NCBI GenBank assembly: GCA_020443295.1
Contig: JAGRIJ010000043.1
Location: forward strand, 62,001 to 126,000
Origin: Alphaproteobacteria bacterium
GTDB taxonomy: Bacteria > Pseudomonadota > Alphaproteobacteria > Micavibrionales > Micavibrionaceae
DNA length: 64,000 nt
Direction: 5' to 3'
This document shows positions 35,080-44,122 of the stretch, piece after piece. Position numbers and translations under genes: made by a program. The first letter of the stretch is position 1. Each line of letters begins with the position of its first letter. The notes below the pieces were generated by a model, which was not told the DNA's origin, did no database searches, and saw nothing but the letters and a program-made list of their open reading frames with translations.

Positions 35080-37054
35080 AATCGAGAACCTGTTCCTTGT
35101 CTTTCCCGTCATCGGACAGATCACCCAGAGCAACCTGCCGTTCGATGTAGGCGACAATCTGTTCCACGCAGGTTTCGACATCCTGCCGGGCGGTATCGAT
35201 GATCATTTCGGGGTTTTCCGGTTTTTCATAGGGCGAGTCGATCCCCGTGAAGTCCTTGATCTCCCCTGCCCGCGCCTTTTTATACAGGCCTTTCGGGTCG
35301 CGCTTTTCGCAGATATCGAGATCAGCGGCGAGATAGAGTTCGTTGTATTTTTCTCCTGCGGCTGCGCGTGCGCGTCTGCGGTCAGCGCGATACGGCGAGA
35401 TGAAGGCGGAGAGAACGATCAGCCCGGCATCGGCCATCAGCGCCGCCACGTGGCCGATCCGGCGGATATTTTCCGAGCGGTCCTTTGGCGAGAACCCCAG
35501 ATCGCGGTTCAGGCCGTGGCGGATGTTATCGCCGTCCAGCACATAAGTGGAAAAGCCTTTTTCAAAAAGCGCCTTTTCAACGGCCATTGCCAAGGTCGAT
35601 TTGCCCGACCCTGAAAGACCGGTAAACCAGAAGACCCCGCCGCGGTGTCCTGCGCGCTTGGCACGAACATCGTGGTTCAGGAGGTGTTCAACCTTATGGA
35701 TGTTTTCCGATTTGGGCGCCTTGCGGCGGCGCTGGTCGGCGTAGCCTTCCATGCTGATGACACCGCCGCCCGCGATATCGTAGCCCTGATACATGACGAT
35801 GCGGCCCAGACGTTCGTTGTCGGAGTACGGATCGATCGGCAGAAGATCGCGGGCACGCAGCGTGACTTCGGCCACGGTGTTGCGCTTGACCTCGCTTTTA
35901 TCCGACTGATCGGCGAGATCCTGCGTGTCGATGACCTTGTCGATGGATTGCACGGTGACCATGGCTTCGTGCGAACCAAAACGGATCTTGTACGAGTTTC
36001 CGACCTTGAGCGGCTTCTGCGAGAGCCAGAAGATGCTGGCGCGGAAAACGTTAGAGAGCATCGGCGGATTCTTGGTGTGCGATCCGATATGACCGCGCTC
36101 GACAAAAAGACGCTGATCGAGCGTAATGCCGATGGCTTCGCCGGGGCGGGCTTCGACCTTGTCGTCATCTTCCGGCCAGACTTCTAACGAGGTAACCGTC
36201 GCTTCCTCGTTGCCGGGGGAGAACATCAGGCGGTCGCCCTTTCTCAAGATCCCGCTTTCAACGCGGCCGACGATAATGCGCTTGCCCTGAAAGCGGTATA
36301 CGTCCTGCACCGGGAAACGGAGCGGGCGGGAAACGGGAAGGGCTGCGTTTTCAAAACTGTCCAGTACTTCGATCAAGGTTTTTCCCGAATACCAGCCCAT
36401 CGATTCGCCACGGCTTGCGATCATGTCGCCGTTGCGGGCGGAAATGGGGATGATAAAACGCGGGGTCACGCCGATGGACCCCAGATATTCACGAACCTCG
36501 CGCGAAACGTTCTCGAAGGCCTCGGTGTCATGATTGACCAGATCCATCTTGTTTATGACCACGGCAATCTGCTGCAGTCCCAAAAGATGAAGCAAGTAAG
36601 CATGGCGGCGGGTCTGTTCCTGCACGCCTTCAGCGCCATCGACCACGAGGATCGCAGCATCGGCGGCGGCGGCACCGGAGATCATGTTCTTCAGGAACTC
36701 GCGGTGGCCCGGCGCGTCGATAATGACGTAATCGCGGTTGTCGGTGGAGAACCAGATTTGCGTGGAATCGATGGTTACGGCCTGGTCGCGCTCGGCCTGA
36801 AACGCATCGAGGACGAAGGACCATTCCACCACATCGGTGCCGCGGCGCTTACAGATGGCCTCGATCTCCTCGACCTTGCCTTCGGGCAGGGAGTCGGTGT
36901 CATAAAGCAGCCGTCCGATCAGGGTCGATTTCCCATGATCGACGTGGCCGACAATGACGACGCGCAGCTGCTGCTTGCCCGTGCTTTGTTTACGTTTTGC
37001 TTTGTCCTGTTTCACAATCTTAATTGCCGGTTCCGCACTCATTTTCTTGCTCAT
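35069..37054 (-). CDS. cysNC: Bifunctional sulfate adenylyltransferase subunit 1 / APS kinase
   Basis: This 661-residue fusion has two parts. The N-terminal GTPase subunit of ATP sulfurylase (about residues 28-450) has [14 protein letters not shown] and NKMD motifs. The C-terminal APS kinase (about 470-655) has the P-loop GLSGSGKST near 479-487, followed by [17 protein letters not shown] and [23 protein letters not shown]. CysN with CysD makes APS from sulfate and ATP driven by GTP, and the kinase half makes PAPS. It lies between a GIY-YIG gene and cysQ in one directional cluster. Both halves keep their catalytic motifs. Confidence 0.96.
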   Translation of the reverse strand: MSKKMSAEPAIKIVKQDKAKRKQSTGKQQLRVVIVGHVDHGKSTLIGRLLYDTDSLPEGKVEEIEAICKRRGTDVVEWSFVLDAFQAERDQAVTIDSTQIWFSTDNRDYVIIDAPGHREFLKNMISGAAAADAAILVVDGAEGVQEQTRRHAYLLHLLGLQQIAVVINKMDLVNHDTEAFENVSREVREYLGSIGVTPRFIIPISARNGDMIASRGESMGWYSGKTLIEVLDSFENAALPVSRPLRFPVQDVYRFQGKRIIVGRVESGILRKGDRLMFSPGNEEATVTSLEVWPEDDDKVEARPGEAIGITLDQRLFVERGHIGSHTKNPPMLSNVFRASIFWLSQKPLKVGNSYKIRFGSHEAMVTVQSIDKVIDTQDLADQSDKSEVKRNTVAEVTLRARDLLPIDPYSDNERLGRIVMYQGYDIAGGGVISMEGYADQRRRKAPKSENIHKVEHLLNHDVRAKRAGHRGGVFWFTGLSGSGKSTLAMAVEKALFEKGFSTYVLDGDNIRHGLNRDLGFSPKDRSENIRRIGHVAALMADAGLIVLSAFISPYRADRRRARAAAGEKYNELYLAADLDICEKRDPKGLYKKARAGEIKDFTGIDSPYEKPENPEMIIDTARQDVETCVEQIVAYIERQVALGDLSDDGKDKEQVLDYVV

Positions 37055-37070
37055 TATCTACTATGTACTA

Positions 37071-37475
37071 CTAAGCCGCTTTTTCGATTTTTCTAACGTT
37101 ATGCAATGTGGGAATGTTTTGGACTAGATAAGTTTCAAGAGCCGAGGCCATGTAAGGTTCTTTTTCCAAAACTATGTGCAAAATAATGTCTTCCCTATCA
37201 ATCTTTTCTGTCAGCTTATTTTTTCTATAAAGCCAATAGTGAAGACGGCTACCTGTACTTATTTCACTCATCCCAATGTATTTAACGTTTTTCCCAGTGG
37301 GGTCAAAAAAGCAATAAACGCCCCCATGTCTTTCAAAGCGAGCCCAACATTCGCTTTGATTTTCTTGTCCTTCATTTAATTCATGGACATAATGCAGATG
37401 GAATTCCGCATTTATCTTATGTTTATTTGTAAAGCGCGCTACCTCAGTAATAATTAGCGATAAATTTTCCAGCAT
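37071..37475 (-). CDS. GIY-YIG family nuclease-like protein inserted between cysD and cysNC
   Basis: This 134-residue protein has the two halves of the GIY-YIG core, GGVYCFFD and KYIGMS, ten residues apart between the two Tyr. A conserved Arg follows in GSRLHYW, and the candidate catalytic Glu is in ALETYLVQ. That is the layout of a single-domain GIY-YIG endonuclease. The N-terminal 45 residues are unassigned. It starts 10 bp after the cysD stop, with a GAGG site provided by the cysD end, and ends 16 bp before cysNC, so it is translated as part of the operon. It is markedly AT-rich compared with both neighbours, a sign of insertion. Function in sulfur metabolism is not implied by the fold. 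Confidence 0.75.
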   Translation of the reverse strand: MLENLSLIITEVARFTNKHKINAEFHLHYVHELNEGQENQSECWARFERHGGVYCFFDPTGKNVKYIGMSEISTGSRLHYWLYRKNKLTEKIDREDIILHIVLEKEPYMASALETYLVQNIPTLHNVRKIEKAA

Positions 37476-37485
37476 TCGCTTTACC

Positions 37486-38307
37486 TCACATATAGCCCGC
37501 CGCTCTCAAGCGCTCAAAGCTGTCTTCGGTTTCCTTGTCCATCGAGCGGCCTGCGCGTTCGGAGGTGTTGGTCGTCTCCAGTTCGTGGATGATTTCCTCG
37601 ATATTCGATGCCGGGCTTTCGACGGGGAAGGTGATGTTTTTCTCGCCGAGCGAGCGGTAACGCATCATCTTGCCGGTCTTTTTGTCCTTGCGCGCGAAAT
37701 AAAGTTCGCAGCAGGGAATGTTTTCGCGCTGGGTGTAGCGCCAGATATCCAGCTCGGTCCAGTGCAGGATCGGGTGGATGCGCAGGTGCGCGCCTTCGGG
37801 GAACTCGGTTTTGTACTGATCCCAGAATTCGGGCGGCTGGTCCTTGAAGTCCCAGTTGCCGTCGATGGTGCGGGGGGAGAAGACGCGCTCCTTGGCGCGC
37901 AAGCCCTGCTCGTCCCGCCTGATCCCGGCGATCACGCCCTTGAAATTGTGTTCGCGCAGGAGCGATTTCAAACCTTCTGTCTTGCGCATGGCCGAACGGG
38001 TGGCGGGGGGAAGGGTCTGGTCCATATCCTCTTCGGGCGGGCACATATGGTTGATGCAGTTCAGGTCCCACTCTTTAATCAGGTTGTCGCGGAAGTCGTA
38101 AACTTCCTGCATTTCCATGCCGGTATCGAGCAGGACCAGCGGAAAAGGCACGCGCCCCAGAAACGCCTTGCGCACCAGCCAGAGCAGAGCCGTGGAGTCC
38201 TTACCGATGGACCAGAGCATGCACATCGGGTCCACGCGGTTATAGGCTTCGCGGATGATATAAATGCTCTTGGCTTCGAGCTCGTCGAGATACTTATACA
38301 CTTTCAA
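37486..38307 (-). CDS. cysD: Sulfate adenylyltransferase subunit 2
   Basis: This 273-residue PP-loop ATP-pyrophosphatase-type subunit adenylylates sulfate together with CysN. The PP-loop is WSIGKDSTALLWL near residue 33. The family segments VPFPLVLLDTGMEMQEVYDFRD, GIRRDEQGLRAKERVFSPR and LHWTELDIWRYTQRENIP are intact. It starts 28 bp after ugd and is followed by the GIY-YIG gene and then cysNC. Confidence 0.96.
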   Translation of the reverse strand: MKVYKYLDELEAKSIYIIREAYNRVDPMCMLWSIGKDSTALLWLVRKAFLGRVPFPLVLLDTGMEMQEVYDFRDNLIKEWDLNCINHMCPPEEDMDQTLPPATRSAMRKTEGLKSLLREHNFKGVIAGIRRDEQGLRAKERVFSPRTIDGNWDFKDQPPEFWDQYKTEFPEGAHLRIHPILHWTELDIWRYTQRENIPCCELYFARKDKKTGKMMRYRSLGEKNITFPVESPASNIEEIIHELETTNTSERAGRSMDKETEDSFERLRAAGYM

Positions 38308-38335
38308 CCCCTTAACTGGTGTTTTATGCTGCGTC

Positions 38336-39691
38336 TTAAGCGTTGGATACCTTTTTCAGGGCCACTTCCTGCTCCGGGCACACTTCTTTACGCCCAATCG
38401 AAACGTAATGGAAGTTATTTTCTTGCATTTCCGGGATTTTGTAGATGTTCCGCAGGTCTACGATGCAGCGGCTTTTCATGCTTTCTCCCAGACGTTTGAG
38501 ATCAAGGGCCCGGAATTCGTTCCATTCGGTGATAATCACCAGAGCATCGGCGTCTTCGGCCACTTCATAAGGGTTTTTGCCCCACTGGACGTCCTCGATC
38601 ATCGTCTTGGCGTGGTTCATGGCTTCAGGATCATAAGCGGCGATGCCGGCCCCGGCCTGCTGAAGGATCGGGATGATCGTCAGGGACGGTGCGTCGCGCA
38701 TGTCATCGGTGTTGGGTTTGAAGGAAACGCCCAGAATTCCGATTTTCATGCCCCTGACGTTTCCGCCGACCGCCTCGATGATCTTGTCCGCCATCTTGGC
38801 CTTGCGGTCTTCGTTCACAGCGACGACCGTTTCGACGATCCGCTGCGGCGCACTGAACTTTTGCCCGGCGCGGGCCAATGCCAGCGTATCCTTCGGGAAG
38901 CACGATCCGCCATAGCCGGGTCCGGCGTGCAGGAACTTGCCGCCGATCCGCCCGTCAAGGCCGATGCCCTTGGCGACCTGCTGCACGTCCGCGCCGACCT
39001 TTTCACAGAGATCGGCCACTTCGTTGATGAAGGTGATCTTGGTCGCCAGGAAGGCGTTGGCGGCGTATTTGATGACTTCCGCCGTTTCGCGGCTGGTGAA
39101 GAGGATCGGCGTCTCGTTGAGGTTCAGGGGACGGTAAATTTCGCGCATCACATCCTGCGCTTTTTGAGACGTTACACCCACGACAACGCGGTCGGGACGC
39201 ATGAAATCCTCGATCGCCGCACCTTCGCGGAGAAATTCCGGGTTGGAGGCCACGTCGAAATCCACGTCCGGGCGCTCCTCGCGGATGATCCGTTCGACTT
39301 CCTCCCCTGTTCCGACCGGAACGGTGGATTTGTTCACGATCACCGTGTAGGCGCTGATATTCCGGGCGATTTCCCGCGCAGCATCATAAACATAGGAGAG
39401 ATCGGCATCGCGGCCATAGCGGCGCGAAGGGGTGCCTACCGCGATAAAGACGGCCTGCGCGCTTTCCACCGCGGTTTTGATATCGGTGGTGAATTCGATG
39501 CGTCCTGCTTCGATCTGCCGCCCGAGCAAGTCTTCCAGACCGGGTTCGTAAATCGGAATTTTGCCTTCTTTAAGGGCCTCGACCTTTTCGGAGTCCTTGT
39601 CCACACAAACCACGGTATGCCCAAACTCCGCAAAACACGTCCCTGAGACCAGACCGACATATCCCGTTCCTACCATTGCTATGCGCATCAT
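38336..39691 (-). CDS. ugd: UDP-glucose 6-dehydrogenase
   Basis: This 451-residue NAD-dependent enzyme oxidises UDP-glucose to UDP-glucuronate in two steps. The Rossmann motif is GTGYVGLVSGTCFAEFGH at the N-terminus. The catalytic Cys lies in GPGYGGSCFPKDTLAL. GTPSRRYGRDADLSYV and the central helix segment KYAANAFLATKITFINE also match the family. It starts the directional cluster that continues into cysD, 28 bp downstream. Two ATGs three bases apart are equally possible. Its product feeds capsule or lipopolysaccharide glucuronosylation, and its linkage to PAPS-making genes is notable. Confidence 0.95.
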   Translation of the reverse strand: MMRIAMVGTGYVGLVSGTCFAEFGHTVVCVDKDSEKVEALKEGKIPIYEPGLEDLLGRQIEAGRIEFTTDIKTAVESAQAVFIAVGTPSRRYGRDADLSYVYDAAREIARNISAYTVIVNKSTVPVGTGEEVERIIREERPDVDFDVASNPEFLREGAAIEDFMRPDRVVVGVTSQKAQDVMREIYRPLNLNETPILFTSRETAEVIKYAANAFLATKITFINEVADLCEKVGADVQQVAKGIGLDGRIGGKFLHAGPGYGGSCFPKDTLALARAGQKFSAPQRIVETVVAVNEDRKAKMADKIIEAVGGNVRGMKIGILGVSFKPNTDDMRDAPSLTIIPILQQAGAGIAAYDPEAMNHAKTMIEDVQWGKNPYEVAEDADALVIITEWNEFRALDLKRLGESMKSRCIVDLRNIYKIPEMQENNFHYVSIGRKEVCPEQEVALKKVSNA

Positions 39692-39876
39692 TTCATCCTT
39701 GTTTTGAAGTTCTTATCTGCTCTTCCGTATTACGCCTGCCGCCTGAACCCCGCGAACCTAAACTATTTTGAGGATCAAGAAAACAAATAAATGGCTCATT
39801 TTAAGGGGTTTAAACCGGTTTTTAACCCTCTATTGGCTAAAATTAAGGTCGAAAGTCGGCATTTTTTCAAAAACCG

Positions 39877-39906
39877 TTGCAAAGCGGCTGACACTTTGCC
39901 TATGAT
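39877..39906 (+). promoter_or_regulatory. Candidate sigma-70 promoter upstream of the SapC-family gene
   Basis: TTGCAA (39877-39882) and TATGAT (39901-39906) are separated by 18 bp, and the start codon lies 49 bp further on. Fair match only. Confidence 0.4.
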
Positions 39907-39955
39907 CCCTGAAACATAATGAACCCAATTCAAATATTGTACCAAAGGAAACCTT

Positions 39956-40768
39956 ATGGCCAAGCCTGATGGAAAATCTGAGAAAAAGTCCGCTGAAAAA
40001 CAGGACGGAGGCTCGGCACAACCCCCTGCCGCCAATCTTCCCTTGTTTTATGGCCATCCCGAACCGCTGGATGCAAAGAAGCACTCGGAGCTGTCCCTGA
40101 AGCGCAATTTCGGTTTCGAATTCAGCAACACCGCCAATGCGGTTCCTGTTAACCTGATCGAAATGGCGCAGGTTGCCGAGGCCTATCCCATCGCTTTCAG
40201 CCCTGATGGAAATGCAACTCCCGTTGCAATTCTGGGTCTGCGCGACAATGAAAATCTGTTTGTTGATTCGCGCGGCCAGTGGCACAAGAATACCTATATC
40301 CCGGCCTATATTCGCCGTTATCCGTTTATTTTTTCTGAAATGCCCAGCAAAGACCAGTTGACGCTGTGCGTCGACCTGAGCGACGAAGTGGTCGAGAAAG
40401 GTTCGGACCGCCCGTTTTTTGAAGAGGACGGCTCCCCGAGCCAGCTCTCCAAAGATGCGCTTGAATTCTGCAAATCCTATCATGCCGCCGCCCAACAAAC
40501 TCTGGCTTTCAGCAAAGCGCTGGTCGAGAAGGATCTGCTCGTCGATCCGCGCGGGGTCCGCATCGAGCTGCCCGGAAACCGTGTGATCAATTTCTCCGGG
40601 TTCCGAATCATTGACCAGAAAAAACTGGACGCTCTGGATGAGAAGACCTTTCTTGAATGGCGCAAAAACGGCTGGCTGCCCTATATTTATGCGCATCTCT
40701 TCTCCGGTTCAAAATGGCATCTGCTGAGCCAGCTTCTCAGCGAACGTCTTGAAAAAGAAGCGGCTTAA
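39956..40768 (+). CDS. SapC family protein
   Basis: This 270-residue protein matches the SapC-like family. An N-terminal disordered Lys/Ala/Pro-rich tail of about 28 residues is followed by the family core, including LPLFYGHPEPLD, AYPIAFSPDG, NTYIPAYIRRYPFIFSE and the C-terminal NGWLPYIYAHLFSG. The family is named after a gene linked to S-layer secretion in Campylobacter, but the biochemical role of members in alphaproteobacteria is not settled. It has no signal peptide. A ribosome site AAAGGAAA precedes the ATG. Confidence 0.85.
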   Translation: MAKPDGKSEKKSAEKQDGGSAQPPAANLPLFYGHPEPLDAKKHSELSLKRNFGFEFSNTANAVPVNLIEMAQVAEAYPIAFSPDGNATPVAILGLRDNENLFVDSRGQWHKNTYIPAYIRRYPFIFSEMPSKDQLTLCVDLSDEVVEKGSDRPFFEEDGSPSQLSKDALEFCKSYHAAAQQTLAFSKALVEKDLLVDPRGVRIELPGNRVINFSGFRIIDQKKLDALDEKTFLEWRKNGWLPYIYAHLFSGSKWHLLSQLLSERLEKEAA

Positions 40769-40914
40769 TTGTCCTGCATTTCCTGAATCTTAGTTTTTTC
40801 TTTTCACTTCCCACTTACAGAAGCTGTGGATGCTTTGCCGCAATGGATTGATCCGTTTGCGGTTCACATGCTACCGCTTAATTATTGTCGGATATTCAAA
40901 AGAGGGTCGTCGCA

Positions 40915-41478
40915 ATGGCAAAAGTAGGAGCGCAAAGAGCCGCTGTCCTGACAGGGAAGTCAAAATCCACTATCCAGAGAGCCATGAACAGCGGAAAGCT
41001 GTCATATTCTCTGGATCAGAATGACAGAAGGGTCATCGACGTTTCAGAGCTGGAACGTGTTTTCGGGATCAAGCCTGAAAGTCTTCAAGCCGGGGGGGCA
41101 TCTGCGCCGAGCAGCAGTCCTGTTAACAGTGATATTGAAAAAGAGCGTCTGGCGCTTGAAATCAAACTGCTGGAATTGCGGCTTGAAAATGCACAGGAGC
41201 AAATCGAGGATCTTCGCGGTCAGCGCGATAAATGGGAAAATCAGGCCAATCAGGTCCTTCTGACGACCCAGCATACTCATAAGCAGATTGAAGATCTGCG
41301 GGCCGAGATTCGTGAGATGGACGAGAAAATCAAGCCCAAACGCAACGCTGCGCAGGGTTCGAGCGAAAAAAGCAGTTCTGCGCAGTCCGTTAAGAAAATC
41401 TCAGCCGGCAATCAGAACGCCAATACCAACAACAGCCCTGCTTCCCGTTTCATGTTCTGGAAGAAAGCCAAGGCTTAA
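40915..41478 (+). CDS. Putative DNA-binding HTH protein with C-terminal coiled coil
   Basis: This 187-residue protein has a small MerR/excisionase-like helix-turn-helix at about residues 5-48 (AAVLTGKSKSTIQRAMNSGK, then a wing and VIDVSELERVFG). A long coiled coil with repeated Glu and Leu follows at about 70-145, then an Asn/Ser-rich tail ending in FMFWKKAKA. I prefer the ATG at 40915 with an AGAGGG site over a TTG start ten codons upstream. Similar HTH plus coiled-coil proteins occur on plasmids and are annotated as replication- or entry-exclusion-associated. No other plasmid gene is seen here, so that link is weak. Confidence 0.65.
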   Translation: MAKVGAQRAAVLTGKSKSTIQRAMNSGKLSYSLDQNDRRVIDVSELERVFGIKPESLQAGGASAPSSSPVNSDIEKERLALEIKLLELRLENAQEQIEDLRGQRDKWENQANQVLLTTQHTHKQIEDLRAEIREMDEKIKPKRNAAQGSSEKSSSAQSVKKISAGNQNANTNNSPASRFMFWKKAKA

Positions 41479-41569
41479 GTCCTTTATTTTCAAGTATCCG
41501 TTGGTTTCAGGCTCCCTAAAGTGCTATAATTCTCGTTGACTGGGTTTTGGCGTTTGGAGCTATGTCTTG

Positions 41570-42439
41570 ATGCGTTTTAGTCTTCTCATCTTTGGGTTCC
41601 TTTTTTTCTTCTGCGCTGTTTTTCCTGTGCAGGCACAGGATCTTGCATCAGATCTTTCGAGTGAAACCAGCGCAGGGGACGATCCCTCCCATTCCGATAC
41701 CCAACAGTCTGATAAGAGCAATAAAGTTTCGAGCGCTAAAGATCGGGAGAGCAAAGCCGACACGTCTGGGGGCGTGGATATCGGCAAGGCGACAGACAAA
41801 CAGATCGACGAAGCCCAGCGTTTTTACAAAGCGTGTAAAAATAACGAGGAACTCAGCGCCGAGCATGATTGCCGGTGTCTGGCGGGAGAGTTTCTGGTTG
41901 CCCGGATGAAGCGCGGAGATGATGCCTCTTATAAACGGGTTTTTGCCGATGTCCGAGCTCTTTGTCTGGTCGATCCGAAAGCCAAGAAGAATCTTGGTAA
42001 TCAGGACAGTGCCGGACTTGGCGATGAGTACACCGAAGCCCAGGTCAAAGAGGCACAGGGTGTTTATCTGTGGTGCAAGAATGACTCCTTCATGCCCATT
42101 TATTATGACTGCAAGTGCATGGCCGGAGAATTTATAGAGAAGCGGAGAGAAATGGGCCGTATTCCCAACCGCGATCATGTTCTCTCAAAACTGAAAGGAA
42201 CATGCCTGAACAGCACCGAAATGGCCGGATATCTTTATAGCGACTGTATCAAAAAACCCGGTCAGCTGCCTTTAAGGACCAAGGACCCCAAAAAGTTTTG
42301 CGAATGCTATGCTAATGAATTCGCCAAAGGGTTCTCAACGCTGGAAGGGACGGATGTTTCCATGAATGCGACAAGCGCCCTTGCCGGGATGGCCATGAAC
42401 AAATGCCAAAACGAGCAGAGAACGTTCACGCTTAACTGA
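41570..42439 (+). CDS. Secreted protein with three copies of a four-Cys motif
   Basis: This 289-residue protein has a signal peptide cleaved near AQA (residue 23). A disordered Ser/Asp/Lys-rich region follows to about residue 75. The rest is three copies of one motif of four Cys: Cys89-Cys101-x-Cys103-Cys132, Cys169-Cys181-x-Cys183-Cys212, and Cys226-Cys244-x-Cys246-Cys279. The first two share exact spacing and the segment DCxCxAGEF. I do not recognise the family. Paired Cys in the periplasm suggest disulfides or metal or heme binding, but there is no CxxCH. The ATG at 41570 is preferred over a TTG one codon earlier. Confidence 0.75.
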   Translation: MRFSLLIFGFLFFFCAVFPVQAQDLASDLSSETSAGDDPSHSDTQQSDKSNKVSSAKDRESKADTSGGVDIGKATDKQIDEAQRFYKACKNNEELSAEHDCRCLAGEFLVARMKRGDDASYKRVFADVRALCLVDPKAKKNLGNQDSAGLGDEYTEAQVKEAQGVYLWCKNDSFMPIYYDCKCMAGEFIEKRREMGRIPNRDHVLSKLKGTCLNSTEMAGYLYSDCIKKPGQLPLRTKDPKKFCECYANEFAKGFSTLEGTDVSMNATSALAGMAMNKCQNEQRTFTLN

Positions 42440-42445
42440 TTTTGC

Positions 42446-44029
42446 TTAAATGTCAGCAAATATCTGTCCGGGCCAAAGGAGCCCGGAGAGTTTTGCCGTC
42501 TGCGTTTTTGAAACGCTTTGTTCGTATTTGTGGAGATGGGCCGCACCTGCAAGGGTCCCGAAGGCTTTCAAATACGGAACGGACGCGTAACCGAGAGAAT
42601 CGAAATTCTTTGTCTTGCCCATATCCAGAATTTTATCCGTTGCATCGAGGAGAGTCTTGCGATGCTCCTCCGGTACGCGACCTTTCACGTTCTGGATATA
42701 TTCTCCGGCGGTTTTGGCTTCATCATGGACGATCTTGCGGAAAACAAGATCGGCGGCCTGAATGCCGTTCGTCCCTTCATAGATCGGCAGGATGCGCGCA
42801 TCGCGGTAGAGTTGAGCGATGCCTGTTTCCTCTATAAAGCCCATGCCGCCGAAAACCTGGAGCGCCGCGGACGTGACCTCGCAGGCCATGTCGGTGCACC
42901 AGGCCTTGACGATCGGGGTCAGAAGCTCAACTTTTTTCTGGGCGTCTTCCGCGCCTTCGGCCGCATGATCGAGCGCGAGCGCCGCTTCAAGCGTCAGCGC
43001 CCTGCCCGCAATGATTTTTGCTTTCATGGTTTCGAGCATCCGGCGGATATCGGCATGTTTTGCGATGACAACGCGCTCCCCGGTTGCGGGGGATTTTCCC
43101 TGTACGCGCTCGTTGGCGTAGGCGAGCGCTTTCTGATAGGCGCGTTCGGCAATCGCCACGCCCTGAAGCCCAACGGAGAGGCGTGCGTTATTCATCATGG
43201 TGAACATATATTTCAGGCCCATATTCTCCTGCCCGATCAGGGTGCCGACGGCTCCATCGAATTCCATGGTGCAGGTCGGGGAAGCGTGAATGCCCAGCTT
43301 ATGCTCCAGCCCGATACAGGTGACGGCGTTACGCGTTCCGTCATCGAGAAATTTGGGCACAATGAAGAGCGAGATTCCCTTCACGTCTTCGGGAGCGTCA
43401 GGCGTGCGGGCGAGAACGAGATGGATGATGTTCTCCGCCATGTCGTGCTCGCCGTAGGTGATGAAAATCTTCTGGCCGCTGATCTTATAAGTGCCGTCCG
43501 CCTGCTTTTCCGCTTTCGTGCGAATGAGGCCGAGGTCCGAGCCGGCCTGCGGCTCGGTGAGGTTCATGGTGCCGGTCCACTTTCCTGCAATGAGTCTGGG
43601 CAGGTATTTTTGTTTCTGTCCGTTCGAACCGTGCAGCGAAATCGCCTCGACCGACCCCTGATTGAGCAGCGGGCACAGGCCGAAAGACATGTTGGCCCCC
43701 TGCCACATTTCCTGGATGCAGAAAGCCAGCGCCCATGGCAAGCCCTGTCCGCCATATTCAGGATCGAAGGGCACGGCGTTCCAGCCGCCCTCGCAATATT
43801 GCCTGTAGGCTTCCTTAAAGCCGGGGGCCGTGGTGACCGCGCCGTTTTCAAGTTTTGCGCCGGCCTTGTCGCCGGAATGGTTCAGGGGGGCGAGGACTTC
43901 CGAGGCCAGCTTTGCCGCCTCCTCCAGCACTGACCGGGCCGTGTCACGGTCGATCTCCGGGTGCTCAAAACCCAGCACGTCATAGAGAAGGAGCAGCATT
44001 TCATCGACAGGAGGGGTGTAGTCACTCAT
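42446..44029 (-). CDS. Acyl-CoA dehydrogenase
   Basis: This 527-residue FAD enzyme oxidises an acyl-CoA to the enoyl-CoA. The FAD and substrate segments are MNLTEPQAGSDLGLIRTKA, the middle beta domain containing GISLFIVPKF, and the active-site region ILPIYEGTNGIQAADLVF with the candidate catalytic Glu in YEGTNG. The extra C-terminal portion of about 100 residues resembles the subgroup with an added C-terminal domain, which includes FadE5-like and methylmercaptopropionyl-CoA-type enzymes. Chain length and substrate cannot be fixed. The ATG at 44029 has an AAGGGC site and is preferred to a GTG 10 codons earlier. It converges with the Cys-repeat protein gene, 6 bp away. Confidence 0.9.
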   Translation of the reverse strand: MSDYTPPVDEMLLLLYDVLGFEHPEIDRDTARSVLEEAAKLASEVLAPLNHSGDKAGAKLENGAVTTAPGFKEAYRQYCEGGWNAVPFDPEYGGQGLPWALAFCIQEMWQGANMSFGLCPLLNQGSVEAISLHGSNGQKQKYLPRLIAGKWTGTMNLTEPQAGSDLGLIRTKAEKQADGTYKISGQKIFITYGEHDMAENIIHLVLARTPDAPEDVKGISLFIVPKFLDDGTRNAVTCIGLEHKLGIHASPTCTMEFDGAVGTLIGQENMGLKYMFTMMNNARLSVGLQGVAIAERAYQKALAYANERVQGKSPATGERVVIAKHADIRRMLETMKAKIIAGRALTLEAALALDHAAEGAEDAQKKVELLTPIVKAWCTDMACEVTSAALQVFGGMGFIEETGIAQLYRDARILPIYEGTNGIQAADLVFRKIVHDEAKTAGEYIQNVKGRVPEEHRKTLLDATDKILDMGKTKNFDSLGYASVPYLKAFGTLAGAAHLHKYEQSVSKTQTAKLSGLLWPGQIFADI

Positions 44030-44122
44030 GTTCAGCCCTTGTTTTTTCGTCTTTGGCACAGGTGTTGCAGATCATTTCCATAGAACACCGCGTAGCCTGA
44101 TTGCCTCTTACTTGAGTATGAC

